DNA of 64,000 nt from Bacillota bacterium (GTDB lineage: Bacteria > Bacillota > Clostridia > Acetivibrionales > DTU013): assembly GCA_023412915.1 (NCBI GenBank), contig JAEZRE010000012.1:1-64000 (forward strand), read 5' to 3'. Under the pieces are notes generated by a model. It had not been told where the DNA came from and searched no databases. It saw only the letters and a program-made list of their open reading frames with translations. Of the stretch, positions 34,729 to 43,582 are shown in pieces. Each line of letters begins with the position of its first letter. The first letter of the stretch is position 1. Made by a program: the position numbers and the translations under genes.

Positions 34729-35201
34729 CTAAATCTCTCCCCTTTACTAATTCCCCATAAAATTTAATTTACATAAAGAATATCCGCTGTGCAGGATGGT
34801 TACGGGGTTTTAAACAAACCTGAGCAGCTTATATTGTATATTGTATACAATATTAAGCACAACACTGATTTTATTTTAACATTATAAACAGAATTTGTGA
34901 AGTGCTATTTGAGTTGTTATGTCGTATTGGAATAAGCTTTGCTGCAATGTTTGATTACTTCCACAAAAAGACAAAAGGTTTAATAATCATTGAAAAAAAA
35001 TAATTAACATATCTGTAAAAGTGTTTAAATAAAAGAAAAAACGATATATAATAGTAATTACCAACGAAAAAAAGCAATTAAAGAATACCCGGCTTTTAGT
35101 CATCCTTTGTTATTCAACGCCACAGTATACACGTTAATATCCGAGAAAAGTGAATCAATCCGGCCTTCAATTACTTTCACATGAAGAAATGGGGGGTACT
35201 T
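34729..35201. promoter_or_regulatory. Divergent control region of nifJ and the chemoreceptor gene
   Basis: The stretch has no gene. A perfect 16-bp palindrome ATATTGTATACAATAT lies at 34838-34853 on the nifJ side. A TATAAT on the minus strand lies at 34886-34881, so the palindrome falls just inside the nifJ leader. TTGTATACAA resembles sites of FCD-type GntR regulators, as in the Bacillus gluconate operator. No convincing sigma-D promoter is seen for the chemoreceptor gene. Confidence 0.55.
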
Positions 35202-37358
35202 ATGGACTTTAAAAACATCGTTGAAAAGCTGACGAGTATTTTTATTCCGCGCAGAAACAATTCACGAAACATTTCCGGCAAAGAAACAGGTAAAAATGGC
35301 AAAAAGGGTATCGCGTCATTTTTGAACAAATTTCAAAGCATCAAAGTAAAGCTGGCTCTTGGTCTTTTGGTTCCAATCGTTCTGTTAGCCGTCTATGGCA
35401 TAGTGTCATATAAGAATTCCGAGGAAGCTCTTATCAGCAATTATGAAATAAGCTCCTTGGACACCATGGATGCAATAAGCAAGTATATGAACCTGGGCTT
35501 CAATATGATAGAAAAATCATCCCTGGAATTAACGCAGGATATCAACTTCAAAAAGTTTTTCAATTTAAGCTATGATGAGGCCATGGGCAGCATCAAAACG
35601 TATGATGATACTCATGACAGAATATCTCTGCTCGCAACAGCCAATAACTTCATTTCCGAAATCCACGTGATCGGCAAGAACGGGGTGGATATGTCAACGA
35701 CCGGTGACATCAACAGCAATCTATATAGTCAGGTAACCCAGTCCAATATCGGCACTGAATTTAAAACAAAGAAACTGCCGTCTTTTTGGGTGGGCGACCA
35801 TTCGGAGTTGGACAAGATTATGCCTACGAGCGGCAATGTCTATGGCAAGGATAGTTATGCAACTTCCTTTGTCGCGAAAATAGGCGTCGGACAGGGTTAT
35901 GTTATCGTCGACGTCTCCTCCAAACAGATCAAGGATATGTTTTCAGGTTATGATATGGGGAAAGGAAGTATACTGGGCTTCATATCGTCGGACGGAAGGG
36001 AAACATTATCGAACGCTGACACGGGAAACGTTTTTACAAGCCTGCCCTATTTTAAGAAGGCATTGGAATCCGATAAGCCAAGCAATTATTCTTATCAAAA
36101 ATATAAGGGAAAAGATTATTTATTCGTATACAGTAAATTTGCGGATGTCTCCGGAATTGTCTGCGTACTTATCCCAAAGAGCACGATCCTCGGCAAGGTA
36201 AGCGGCATCAAGGCCTTAAGCCTTATATTCGTATCCTTGTCATGCATACTTGCCATATTCATAGTATTTTTGATTACCGGCGTGATCACCAGATCGATAA
36301 GTTCACTGAGAAAGTCGATTTTACAGGTATCCAAGGGCGATCTGACCGTGAAATTCGATACCAGGAGAAAGGATGAGTTTCTGTCATTGTCCAACGGTAT
36401 ATCCGATATGATGGAACATATGCGCAGCCTGATCGGCGAAGTAAAACAGGTCGGCGGCGCAGTCAGCGGTTCGGCAGTTAGTCTGACAACTACTGCGGGC
36501 GATCTGCTGGAAGCAACCAGAGGAATATCTATGACAGTTGATGAAATCGGACATGGAATCGTTCAACAGGCCAGTGATTCCGAGCACTGTTTTGTTCAGA
36601 TGTCCAGTCTATCCGATCAGATCAATCAGGTGTACAGCAATGCAAATGAAATCGGGCGGATCGCAAGCGATACCCAGTCCGTAGCCAGCAAAGGCCTGCA
36701 AATCATCGACGAATTGAACGACAAGTCGAGGGCGACCTCTGAAATTACGCAGGACATCGTACTCAAAATTCAGGAATTCAGCGCCAGGTCCAAGAAAATC
36801 GAGGGCTTTGTCAACCTGATCAACAATATTGCGTCTCAGACGACTCTGCTATCCCTTAACGCGTCAATAGAGGCGGCAAGGGCCGGGGCAGCCGGACACG
36901 GGTTTTCAGTGGTCGCGGGTGAGATAAGGAAACTGGCCGATCAAAGCTTGACCGCAGCAAAGCAGATACAGAACACCGTAAAGGATATCGACATGCAAAA
37001 CAAGGAAACCGTAAATACGGCAGTAAGAGCAGAAAGCATAGTGGCTTCCCAGACAGAGGCCTTAGCCAAGACGGTAAGCGTATTTGACAATATCAGCAAC
37101 CATGTAAATGACCTCGCCAGCAATCTGAACGATATAATAAAACGGCTGAAGACAATAGAAACAGCAAAGGACGACACACTTAATGCAATCCAGAGTATCT
37201 CTGCGGTAACAGAGGAAACCTCGGCGTCTTCGGAAGAAGTTAATGCTACGACGCAAAATCAGGTGGATTCTGTGGAACGCCTGCAGGAAGCAGCAATTAT
37301 GCTGAAGCAGGATGCTGAAAAGCTAGAGGATGCCATCAGGATATTTAAGATTAATTGA
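35202..37358 (+). CDS. Methyl-accepting chemotaxis protein
   Basis: A 718-residue receptor. Membrane segments lie near residues 45-70 (VKLALGLLVPIVLLAVYGIV) and 335-360 (LIFVSLSCILAIFIVFLITG). Between them is an extracellular sensor of about 265 residues, Cache-like. HAMP follows (about 360-415), then the signalling domain with the hairpin-tip motif. The tip reads NNIASQTTLLSLNASIEAARAGAAG, and the family Glu-Ala-rich methylation stretches flank it. GGGGGG precedes the ATG at 35202; the frame starts seven codons earlier without a good site. The ligand is unknown. Confidence 0.93.
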   Translation: MDFKNIVEKLTSIFIPRRNNSRNISGKETGKNGKKGIASFLNKFQSIKVKLALGLLVPIVLLAVYGIVSYKNSEEALISNYEISSLDTMDAISKYMNLGFNMIEKSSLELTQDINFKKFFNLSYDEAMGSIKTYDDTHDRISLLATANNFISEIHVIGKNGVDMSTTGDINSNLYSQVTQSNIGTEFKTKKLPSFWVGDHSELDKIMPTSGNVYGKDSYATSFVAKIGVGQGYVIVDVSSKQIKDMFSGYDMGKGSILGFISSDGRETLSNADTGNVFTSLPYFKKALESDKPSNYSYQKYKGKDYLFVYSKFADVSGIVCVLIPKSTILGKVSGIKALSLIFVSLSCILAIFIVFLITGVITRSISSLRKSILQVSKGDLTVKFDTRRKDEFLSLSNGISDMMEHMRSLIGEVKQVGGAVSGSAVSLTTTAGDLLEATRGISMTVDEIGHGIVQQASDSEHCFVQMSSLSDQINQVYSNANEIGRIASDTQSVASKGLQIIDELNDKSRATSEITQDIVLKIQEFSARSKKIEGFVNLINNIASQTTLLSLNASIEAARAGAAGHGFSVVAGEIRKLADQSLTAAKQIQNTVKDIDMQNKETVNTAVRAESIVASQTEALAKTVSVFDNISNHVNDLASNLNDIIKRLKTIETAKDDTLNAIQSISAVTEETSASSEEVNATTQNQVDSVERLQEAAIMLKQDAEKLEDAIRIFKIN

Positions 37359-37366
37359 CGGGCATT

Positions 37367-37633
37367 TCAGCCAAATAACAGCTTGAGGATGACAAGCAGT
37401 ATGAAGCCTGGTATCCCAAGTGTGCCGACTATGAAGGCGGAATAGATGTTTAGCGCCAGGTTGAAGCCGAAAAACGAGCCTGCCCAGTTTACAGCCAGGA
37501 TTGCAACAGCACCGGCCAACGCATTCAGAGCAAGCTTCAGCACTACCTTCAGCGGCACCACGAGCAACCTGCCGAGAATGAAGAGCAGCAGTATGCCTAT
37601 TATATATGCGAGTATAACACCATAATCCAACAT
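37367..37633 (-). CDS. bofA: Pro-sigma-K processing inhibitor BofA
   Basis: An 88-residue membrane protein of BofA type: two to three hydrophobic segments and the conserved N-terminal region ending LGRLLVVPLKVVLKLALNAL, then GAVAILAVNWAGSFFGFNLALN. BofA, with SpoIVFA, holds the intramembrane protease SpoIVFB inactive until the signal from the forespore arrives. The DUF2508 (YaaL-like) gene lies upstream, matching the recR-yaaL-bofA order of Bacillus. The gene ends nine bases from the chemoreceptor stop. Confidence 0.9.
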   Translation of the reverse strand: MLDYGVILAYIIGILLLFILGRLLVVPLKVVLKLALNALAGAVAILAVNWAGSFFGFNLALNIYSAFIVGTLGIPGFILLVILKLLFG

Positions 37634-37692
37634 GTTCTCACACCGATTCCCAAACAGTATACATATATGGAGACTGCACTATACATAATATA

Positions 37693-37706
37693 TACTTGTA
37701 CAAGTA
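37693..37706. promoter_or_regulatory. Palindrome TACTTGTACAAGTA upstream of bofA
   Basis: A perfect 14-bp palindrome, 60 bases before the bofA start. It resembles operator half-sites but no regulator is tied to it. Confidence 0.4.
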
Positions 37707-37725
37707 ACGAATTATGACTTAAATT

Positions 37726-37758
37726 AAAATTAAGGGCACATACAGTGCCCTTAATTTT
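37726..37758. terminator. Bidirectional terminator between DUF2508 gene and bofA
   Basis: AAAATTAAGGGCAC and GTGCCCTTAATTTT form a perfect 14-bp stem with loop ATACA, flanked by U-runs on both sides. It lies 60 bases after the DUF2508 gene on the minus strand, so bofA should mainly use its own promoter. Confidence 0.9.
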
Positions 37759-37818
37759 TGAACAAGCCTGGCTTATTGCGCCAACTTATATGCTTCGCTA
37801 AAATATTTATCTGTTCCG

Positions 37819-38121
37819 TTAAATAAAAGGTGACAGGCCTTTCTCTTTGGCAAGCCTGACAAAATACGTATATCGCGCTTCACAGGCTTTTAATCTGTAT
37901 ATGTAGTAATCTACCAGCAATTCTTCGGATACATATTCGAAATTGGCGCTCGTATCAATCCATTCATCGCGAGCTTCCAACGCGGCTTCAAGGATGTCCT
38001 TCTCCTCTGCGGTAAGATTTGCCCGCGCAGAGATTCGTGAAACAACAGTGTCCTTATCTTTTTTGGGCTTCAGGCGGTTATCGCCGTTTTGCCTTTCATA
38101 TTTTACGATCTCAGTATTCAC
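37819..38121 (-). CDS. DUF2508 (YaaL-like) protein
   Basis: A protein of about 100 residues with a charged helical layout: LTAEEKDILEAALEARDEW in the middle and LLVDYYIYRLKACEARYTYFV near the end, as in DUF2508/YaaL. The GTG at 38121 has AAGGTG six bases upstream and is preferred to a GTG three codons earlier. It sits upstream of bofA, in the order known from Bacillus. The function of the family is not known. Confidence 0.8.
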   Translation of the reverse strand: MNTEIVKYERQNGDNRLKPKKDKDTVVSRISARANLTAEEKDILEAALEARDEWIDTSANFEYVSEELLVDYYIYRLKACEARYTYFVRLAKEKGLSPFI

Positions 38122-38180
38122 GGAATGCACCTTCTTATAGAAATTTCCAATTTACTATAAGTATAGGCACAATTTAACAG

Positions 38181-38774
38181 TTATATACTTCCACTTCTCA
38201 GGAAATTGAGCACCGCACCCGTAGTCACCTGCCTGAATATTCCCCAGTCCTGCCACTTCCCTCCGAGACGGCCGAGCTCCCCGGTGATCCGTTCGAGCTC
38301 TTCAAGTCCTACTTCCCTCACATTGCTGATTTCGTCGTCGCTTGCGTCTTCAAGCAGCCTGCCGCCGGTTTCATCGAGAATGAAAATATAGGAATAAAAC
38401 ATCACGTTTTCATCATCGTGTTCAAAACAGATACGCACGACTCCTGCAAAAGAACGGATCCTGACTTCCAGCCCGAGCTCTTCCTTAACCTCGCGGAAAA
38501 TTGCCTCCAGTATATCCTCCCTGTGACCTATTCCGCCTGTCGGTATTCTATAAACATTCTCCGGGTATTCGCTGCATGTTACGGTTATTATCCTGCCGCC
38601 GGGCCTGATAACACAAAATACCACTTCGCCTCTCCTATCACGTTGCACAACACTTTTCAGCCTGTTGTAATAATTAGGGGCGGCATAGCGTATATTGACG
38701 TCTTTAATGGCGGCATTACCCGTACTATATTTTTTACATACGTTCCGGAATTCGTCTTCATTAAATATATTCAT
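38181..38774 (-). CDS. Nudix hydrolase
   Basis: A 197-residue protein with a perfect Nudix box: GGIGHREDILEAIFREVKEE, then LGL, at about residues 75-97. The core beta strands lie on both sides (VVFCVIRPGGRIITVT and YSYIFILDETGGR). Nudix enzymes hydrolyse nucleoside diphosphates linked to another group; the substrate is not shown by sequence. The gene stands alone, with a weak ribosome site. Confidence 0.9.
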   Translation of the reverse strand: MNIFNEDEFRNVCKKYSTGNAAIKDVNIRYAAPNYYNRLKSVVQRDRRGEVVFCVIRPGGRIITVTCSEYPENVYRIPTGGIGHREDILEAIFREVKEELGLEVRIRSFAGVVRICFEHDDENVMFYSYIFILDETGGRLLEDASDDEISNVREVGLEELERITGELGRLGGKWQDWGIFRQVTTGAVLNFLRSGSI

Positions 38775-38775
38775 G

Positions 38776-38803
38776 CTTTTATGTAAGTCCTTTTATGTAA
38801 GTC
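38776..38803. repeat. Tandem 14-base repeat
   Basis: CTTTTATGTAAGTC occurs twice in a row at 38776-38789 and 38790-38803, directly upstream of the Nudix gene start, and part of it would form that gene's ribosome-binding region on the minus strand (AAGGACTTACATAAAAG). Confidence 0.7.
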
Positions 38804-39046
38804 CTTTTATCCGTTTCCTTTGGGGTACCTCAGCCGGAGCGTCCCCGCTTACTTTATCCTAATACATTTCAGAGTGAATTTCTACTATTGTATTGAATTT
38901 ATGAAACTCCGGTAATCAAATTGTAATATTTATTTTGTATAATATATTGTGTTTTGGAGAAACAATTGCGATAATAGTACCGTCAAATCATTATAAATAT
39001 AGAAGTTTCGACAATTAAAACAACATATTTGAGGTGTTCGTCAAAA

Positions 39047-40765
39047 ATGGAACCTGAGGTACAAGTCAAGCGTCCGAGAAAAAACAAAAGCAAAACGGTT
39101 ATGATAGTTTTGCTGGCAGTTGTGGCTTTGATGCTTTTATCCGCTTCCGTGTTTGCATATATGACTCTTCAGAATGACGGGATCTATAAAGGTGTAACCG
39201 TGGACGGCCTTGATGTATCGGGACTCGGCAGACAGGCAGTCCAACAGTTCCTGGAAACTGAATTGAGCAAACCGACCGAGAGCATGGAAATAACGCTAAA
39301 AACCGGCGAGTCCGAGTTGAAGGCGTCATACCCCGAGCTTGGGGTAAAATACGACGTGCAGCGCGCGGCTGAAGCTGCGTACTCCATCGGCCGGTCGGGA
39401 AACGTGTTCGTACGCCTTTATGACATCGCAAGAGCGGGAATAAAAGGCGCACAAATCGATGTCTCCCAGTCCTTTGACCAGTCTAAAGTCGATAATTTTG
39501 TCACCAGATTTTCTGTAAACAAATTTAAAAGTGTAAAGGAAAACTCGCTGGTTATCTTGGATAGCAGCGTCGTCATAAGGTCCGGCAACCATGGTGAAAG
39601 CATCGACAGGACCGAAACGGCAAAGCTCGTAACAGATATGATAAAAAGCGGAAAGAGCGGAACTATAGAGCTCCACGCAATTATTACCAATCCTGCAAAA
39701 TTCAATGTCGACGATCTCTACAACCAGATCGTCAGCGAACCTGTCAATGCAGGGTATAAGGTGGAAAATTCACAATTGGTCATGGTCCCACATGCGATGG
39801 GCAGAAAGATAGACAAAACCGCGCTGGCAAACATTGTTGCCGAAGTAGAAAAGGCAGAGGATACGGAAAGAACGCTGCCTGTCACCTTCACCAAACCGGA
39901 AATCACATCCGACATGGTCTCGACCATGCTTTTCAAGGATGAATTGGCTTCATACAACACTACTTTTTCGACAGCAACCGAGAACGGCAAGAACAGGAAA
40001 TACAACATGGGACTCGCAGTGGCCAAGATCGACGGACTTATACTGCTTCCCGGAGACGAATTCTCCTACAACAAGGTCGTCGGCCCCAGGGATATCGAGC
40101 ATGGTTATAAGGAAGCCCACGTATATATCAACGGCAGGATCGAGAACGGTATCGGCGGCGGTATATGCCAGGTCTCGACTACAATGTACAACGCCATTCT
40201 CAAAGCTGATCTCAAGGTAAATGAAAGAAGGAGTCATTCCTTTACGGTGGGTTATGTGCCGCTGGGCCAGGATGCGACTGCTTATTACGGCGGTACGGAT
40301 TTCAGGTTCGTCAATACGACCAAATGGCCCATCAGGCTGAATGCATCAGTAAGCGGCAACAAGATATCCTTCAAGATGACGGGGACTAACGAAACTCCAG
40401 ACAAATCCGTCATTATCAGCAACAAGATACTGAGCCATACACCTCATGAGACAAAAAACTTCGACGATCCGAATCTTCAGTACGGCAAGACGAAAATAAA
40501 GCAGGAGGGTTCGGACGGTTATGTCGTTGAAACCTATAAAACAGTAAAGATGGCAGGCAAGGTCATTTCTCAGACCAAGCTCCACACAAGCACTTATAAA
40601 CCCTGCACGGAAGAAATATGGGTCGGTAAAAAAGGAGCCCCGGCTACCACTCCCGGCGCGATCACAGTGCCGGCCCAGACCGGAACGCAGTCCGAGACTC
40701 CCTCCGTATCCGAGCCTCCCGTTCCGTCAGATATAGAACCTGTCGTTGATGAAATAGTTGACTAA
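39047..40765 (+). CDS. VanW-family cell-wall protein with PG-binding and G5 domains
   Basis: A 572-residue exported protein. A membrane anchor comes first (VMIVLLAVVALMLLSASVFAY, about 18-38). Then come two repeats of a PG-binding-4-type domain (IYKGVTVDGLDVSGL start), the VanW domain at about 300-420 (GDEFSYNKVVGPRDIEHGY, then GGGICQVSTTMYNAIL), and a G5-like domain at about 465-520 (YKTVKMAGKVISQTKLHTS). The tail is Pro/Thr/Ser-rich. ATG at 39047 follows GAGGTG; the frame from TTG at 39029 is not preferred. VanW proteins of this kind are common in spore formers; the role is unknown. Confidence 0.88.
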   Translation: MEPEVQVKRPRKNKSKTVMIVLLAVVALMLLSASVFAYMTLQNDGIYKGVTVDGLDVSGLGRQAVQQFLETELSKPTESMEITLKTGESELKASYPELGVKYDVQRAAEAAYSIGRSGNVFVRLYDIARAGIKGAQIDVSQSFDQSKVDNFVTRFSVNKFKSVKENSLVILDSSVVIRSGNHGESIDRTETAKLVTDMIKSGKSGTIELHAIITNPAKFNVDDLYNQIVSEPVNAGYKVENSQLVMVPHAMGRKIDKTALANIVAEVEKAEDTERTLPVTFTKPEITSDMVSTMLFKDELASYNTTFSTATENGKNRKYNMGLAVAKIDGLILLPGDEFSYNKVVGPRDIEHGYKEAHVYINGRIENGIGGGICQVSTTMYNAILKADLKVNERRSHSFTVGYVPLGQDATAYYGGTDFRFVNTTKWPIRLNASVSGNKISFKMTGTNETPDKSVIISNKILSHTPHETKNFDDPNLQYGKTKIKQEGSDGYVVETYKTVKMAGKVISQTKLHTSTYKPCTEEIWVGKKGAPATTPGAITVPAQTGTQSETPSVSEPPVPSDIEPVVDEIVD

Positions 40766-40923
40766 GGGCTCTTAAAACAATAATGCCCGATTTTAAAGAG
40801 AGGGATTTTTCAATATTGCAAGGCGGAGGAAGGCGTAATAATTGCTTTATTGCAACTGACGACAACGCAGCAATATTGGAAAATAACCGCTTTAAAATGG
40901 GAGGTTATTGTTTTAAGAGCCCT
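40765..40923. mobile_element. 159-bp MITE-like palindromic element
   Basis: The ends are perfect inverted repeats AGGGCTCTTAAAACAA (40765-40780) and TTGTTTTAAGAGCCCT (40908-40923). They extend imperfectly to about 34 bases (...GATTTTAAAG / CTTTAAAATGGG). Inner inverted copies TCAATATTGC (about 40810) and GCAATATTGG (about 40869) pair as well. The left end abuts the vanW stop codon. The same 16-base end occurs once more at 6236. No transposase is inside, so a non-autonomous element is likely. Confidence 0.75.
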
Positions 40924-40990
40924 AGGGTATTCCCGGATAAGCCAATACCTGGTATGAAAGACCTTAAACATCATCGCAGAGGTGGGACTA

Positions 40991-41998
40991 TTGAGAAGCT
41001 ACAAAACGGCAATTGTAGGGTGCGGCGTTATTCACAGTCTGCACGCTGACGCACTGGCGAATTACCCTCTTGCGGAATTGAAGGCAGTTGTCGATATTGA
41101 TCCGGAAAAATCGGAGCAATCGGCACGCAAATATGGCTGTAAAGCCCTGGCAGACTACAAGGATGTGCTGGCAAGCCCTGAAATAGACGTCGTACACATC
41201 TGCACTCCGCATTATCTGCACGCGCCTATGGCAATAGAAGCAATGAAGGCCGGAAAGCATGTATTGACTGAAAAGCCGATGGCTATAAGCGTCGAGGACT
41301 GTATGCGGATGAGAAGCGTCTCCTCGGAGACAGGCAAGCAGCTGGGCATCTGCTTCCAGAATCGCTATAATGCCACTTCGCGATACATGAAAATGCTTCT
41401 GGAATCGGGAAAAGCCGGAAGGATAATTGCTGCAAAGGCCTCCGTCACATGGCTCAGAGGACAGGATTATTACGGCAGCGCTCCCTGGAGAGGCACCTGG
41501 GAACAGGAAGGCGGAGGAGTGCTGATCAACCAGTCGATACATACTCTCGACCTGTTACGGTGGTTTGCGGGAAAAGCGGTTAAAATCAAAGGGAACACGG
41601 ATACAAGGTTCCTTGAAGGTATAATAGAGGTTGAAGACACTGCGGAAGCAACCATACTGTTCGAAAGCGGAGCACGTGGATTCTTTTTTGCAACGAATGC
41701 CTACGCCGACGCACCTGTCGAGCTCCAGTTGGTATGTGAAAACGCCGTTATGACCTTGTCCGGGGATCTTACCATAAAATATAACAACGGCGATTCAGAG
41801 ATCATTACCGACGTAAATCCCAAAACCGGAAAAAAGGCTTATTACGGCGCCGGGCACGCCGCTCTGATAGAAGATTTCTACGATAGCCTGCATGCGGAAA
41901 AGCCTTTTGCCATAGACGGCAGCCAGGGTATGGAGACGATCAGACTGATAAATGCGCTGTACAGGTCTTCGGAAGCCAGGGCGTGGGTGGAACTGTGA
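40991..41998 (+). CDS. Gfo/Idh/MocA-family oxidoreductase
   Basis: A 335-residue enzyme. N-terminal Rossmann fold TAIVGCGVIHSLHADAL and VDIDPEKSEQSA, then the EKP motif (HVLTEKPMAISVEDC) typical of Gfo/Idh/MocA enzymes. The C-terminal sheet domain carries GGGVLINQSIHTLDLLRWF, whose HTLD is the usual catalytic His region. These NAD(P) enzymes act on sugars or inositol. The start is best read as TTG at 40991 with GAGGTGG before it; a GTG at 40982 in the same frame overlaps that site. No sugar pathway gene lies next to it. Confidence 0.88.
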   Translation: MRSYKTAIVGCGVIHSLHADALANYPLAELKAVVDIDPEKSEQSARKYGCKALADYKDVLASPEIDVVHICTPHYLHAPMAIEAMKAGKHVLTEKPMAISVEDCMRMRSVSSETGKQLGICFQNRYNATSRYMKMLLESGKAGRIIAAKASVTWLRGQDYYGSAPWRGTWEQEGGGVLINQSIHTLDLLRWFAGKAVKIKGNTDTRFLEGIIEVEDTAEATILFESGARGFFFATNAYADAPVELQLVCENAVMTLSGDLTIKYNNGDSEIITDVNPKTGKKAYYGAGHAALIEDFYDSLHAEKPFAIDGSQGMETIRLINALYRSSEARAWVEL

Positions 41999-42003
41999 TA
42001 CAT

Positions 42004-42038
42004 AAAAAGCACGGGATCGGACTGTCCCATGCTTTTTT
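42004..42038. terminator. Bidirectional terminator after the Gfo/Idh gene
   Basis: AAAAAGCAC-GGGA and TCCC-ATGCTTTTTTT form a stem around a short loop, with U-rich ends in both directions. It stops the oxidoreductase gene and the converging stress-protein gene at 42075. Confidence 0.85.
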
Positions 42039-42074
42039 TATGTTTAATACAGCTTATGTGCTTATACGATAAGC

Positions 42075-42563
42075 TTAATAAGTTTCAACGCTCGCCGCGC
42101 CGGCATTTCTCAATATGGAAGATATCCTGCTGACCTTGTCTTCATCCGTTTTCATACTGAATAAAACCTTACCTCTTTTCAATTCACTTTCATATTCCTT
42201 ACTTCTGCTTTCCGGTATACCCAGATCGATAAGCCCGCCGACTATACCTCCGGTGACCGCTCCCGAGAGGAGGCCGGTGATTGGTCCTGCGGCAGCTATT
42301 ATACCGAGACCCGGAATCACCATGCTGCCGGCTCCGATCAACAATCCCGCTATACCTCCGAGCACGCCGCCCGATACGACTCCATCCGATATATTATCAT
42401 TCACATCCCGCCCCATTGTGGCGCCGCGCTTTCCTTCATCCGCATCGCCGTGCTTTACGACGATGGATATGTCATCCGTACGCAGGCCCTGATCCCTGAC
42501 CTGACGCGCTGCTGTTTCGGCATGATCCTGATTGTCAAACAATCCTACAACCGTTTTTGACAT
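42075..42563 (-). CDS. General-stress-protein-like glycine-zipper protein
   Basis: A 162-residue protein. The N-terminus VVGLFDNQDHAETAARQVRDQG is as in YflT/general stress protein 17M. A Gly/Ala-rich stretch follows with two hydrophobic helices (about 60-110, GGVLGGIAGLLIGAG), and then a C-terminal copy of the same fold (RGKVLFSMKTDEDKVS). The Gly-rich middle resembles membrane-active glycine-zipper segments. GGGAGG precedes the ATG by seven bases. Expression under stress is expected from the family, not seen here. Confidence 0.8.
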   Translation of the reverse strand: MSKTVVGLFDNQDHAETAARQVRDQGLRTDDISIVVKHGDADEGKRGATMGRDVNDNISDGVVSGGVLGGIAGLLIGAGSMVIPGLGIIAAAGPITGLLSGAVTGGIVGGLIDLGIPESRSKEYESELKRGKVLFSMKTDEDKVSRISSILRNAGAASVETY

Positions 42564-42792
42564 AATGCATCCTCCCTATTATAAAGCTTCAAATTTTGTT
42601 ACGTGAAATATCATTATTAGCATTGCAAAATAGCCGATATATTATACAACGGCCATATGCCGCGGCAAGTTACTCGGATAAAAGTCATAGGAGCCGCTCG
42701 TTGCAATTGTCCGACATAAATTTCAGGTATCTGAATATGTTTTTTTAGTGTATAATGGAGTAGTTTATTATTCTGGGTTTCGGGAGCTTAAA

Positions 42793-43284
42793 ATGCAGTC
42801 AAAGGGCAGCGTACTGATATTTCTTTTAATACTTGTGTTTCCTGTAATAGCGATATTTTCAGATCACCAGATCTTTTTCGTTATTATGTCCATCATAATT
42901 GCCGCTATTTCCTGCAGACAAATTTATAACCTGCTTTCAGGAAAAGGCTTTAACGGTCGTGAAAACGACGAGGAGATTGAGGAAGAACTTGAAGATATGG
43001 TCGACATCGATATCCGCCTTTTTGGCACGGGCATGAGCGTAGCGTACAATCTGCTTGTCATAGTGTTTTTGATATATTGCGCGTTCTTTTTGGAGACTGT
43101 TTTGCTGAAAGGTATTTCCGCTCTTGCAATTATACTTCAAATCTATTTCATTCTAAAGAAGGTAGACAGCAAGCTACAGGCTTTTGACAGAAACCGGTAT
43201 AAACCGCAAATACTAATATCCAGCTTACTAAATCTGGCCGTGATTTTGCTTTCTGCCATCAATAAGATCAAATGGTTTTATTAA
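42793..43284 (+). CDS. Membrane protein of unknown function
   Basis: A protein of about 163 residues with five likely membrane segments (for example SVLIFLLILVFPVIAIF, IFFVIMSIIIAAIS, LLVIVFLIYCAFFL, ISALAIILQIYFIL and LNLAVILLSAIN). An acidic loop lies in between (NDEEIEEELEDMVDIDI). GGGAG precedes the ATG at 42793; the frame from 42748 lacks a ribosome site. The family is not recognised, and it stands alone. Confidence 0.7.
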   Translation: MQSKGSVLIFLLILVFPVIAIFSDHQIFFVIMSIIIAAISCRQIYNLLSGKGFNGRENDEEIEEELEDMVDIDIRLFGTGMSVAYNLLVIVFLIYCAFFLETVLLKGISALAIILQIYFILKKVDSKLQAFDRNRYKPQILISSLLNLAVILLSAINKIKWFY

Positions 43285-43288
43285 GTTA

Positions 43289-43320
43289 TGCAGGAATGTC
43301 ATAAACATCCTGCAAAAAAT
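43289..43320 (+). terminator. Terminator after the membrane-protein gene
   Basis: TGCAGGA-x-TGT and ACA-TCCTGCA pair around CATAA, five bases after the stop codon, followed by A-rich then T-rich sequence. Confidence 0.65.
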
Positions 43321-43582
43321 TTTTAAATCTATTGATTATTCCATTATCCCCTGTTATAATTAAAAACACTATAAGGTTTATGATGTTTAAAAAAGCCATA
43401 TTTTATATAACGGCATGCAATGGGGCATGTCAGTTTAGATTGGATTATACTCAACGGTGAGGCATATAATTCTGATTATGTGCTTTTTTTGTACACTTTT
43501 TTGGCGACTCAGGCAAAAAATAGAAGAGCTGTACTAATCCAATTGAACTTACCTGGCAATGATTATGGAAAGGGTGTTAAAT
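43321..43582 (+). promoter_or_regulatory. Leader region of gltB
   Basis: No gene. Inverted ATTGGATTA (near 43439) and TAATCCAAT (near 43533) bracket about 95 bases before the gltB ribosome site. A TATAAT-like box (GTTATAATTAAAAAC) lies near 43355. I see no T-box motif and no known riboswitch pattern that I can defend. Confidence 0.35.

Noticed and set aside
35010..35060. Sigma-D flagellar promoter before the chemoreceptor gene
   Set aside because: TAAA and CGATAT boxes exist but the spacing is too short for the sigma-D consensus.
40783..41049. An 88-codon frame through the MITE-like element
   Set aside because: It crosses the palindrome and the ribosome site of the Gfo/Idh gene; no homology is visible.
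43321..43582. Riboswitch or T-box upstream of gltB
   Set aside because: There is one 9-base inverted pair but no conserved core motif that I could name.
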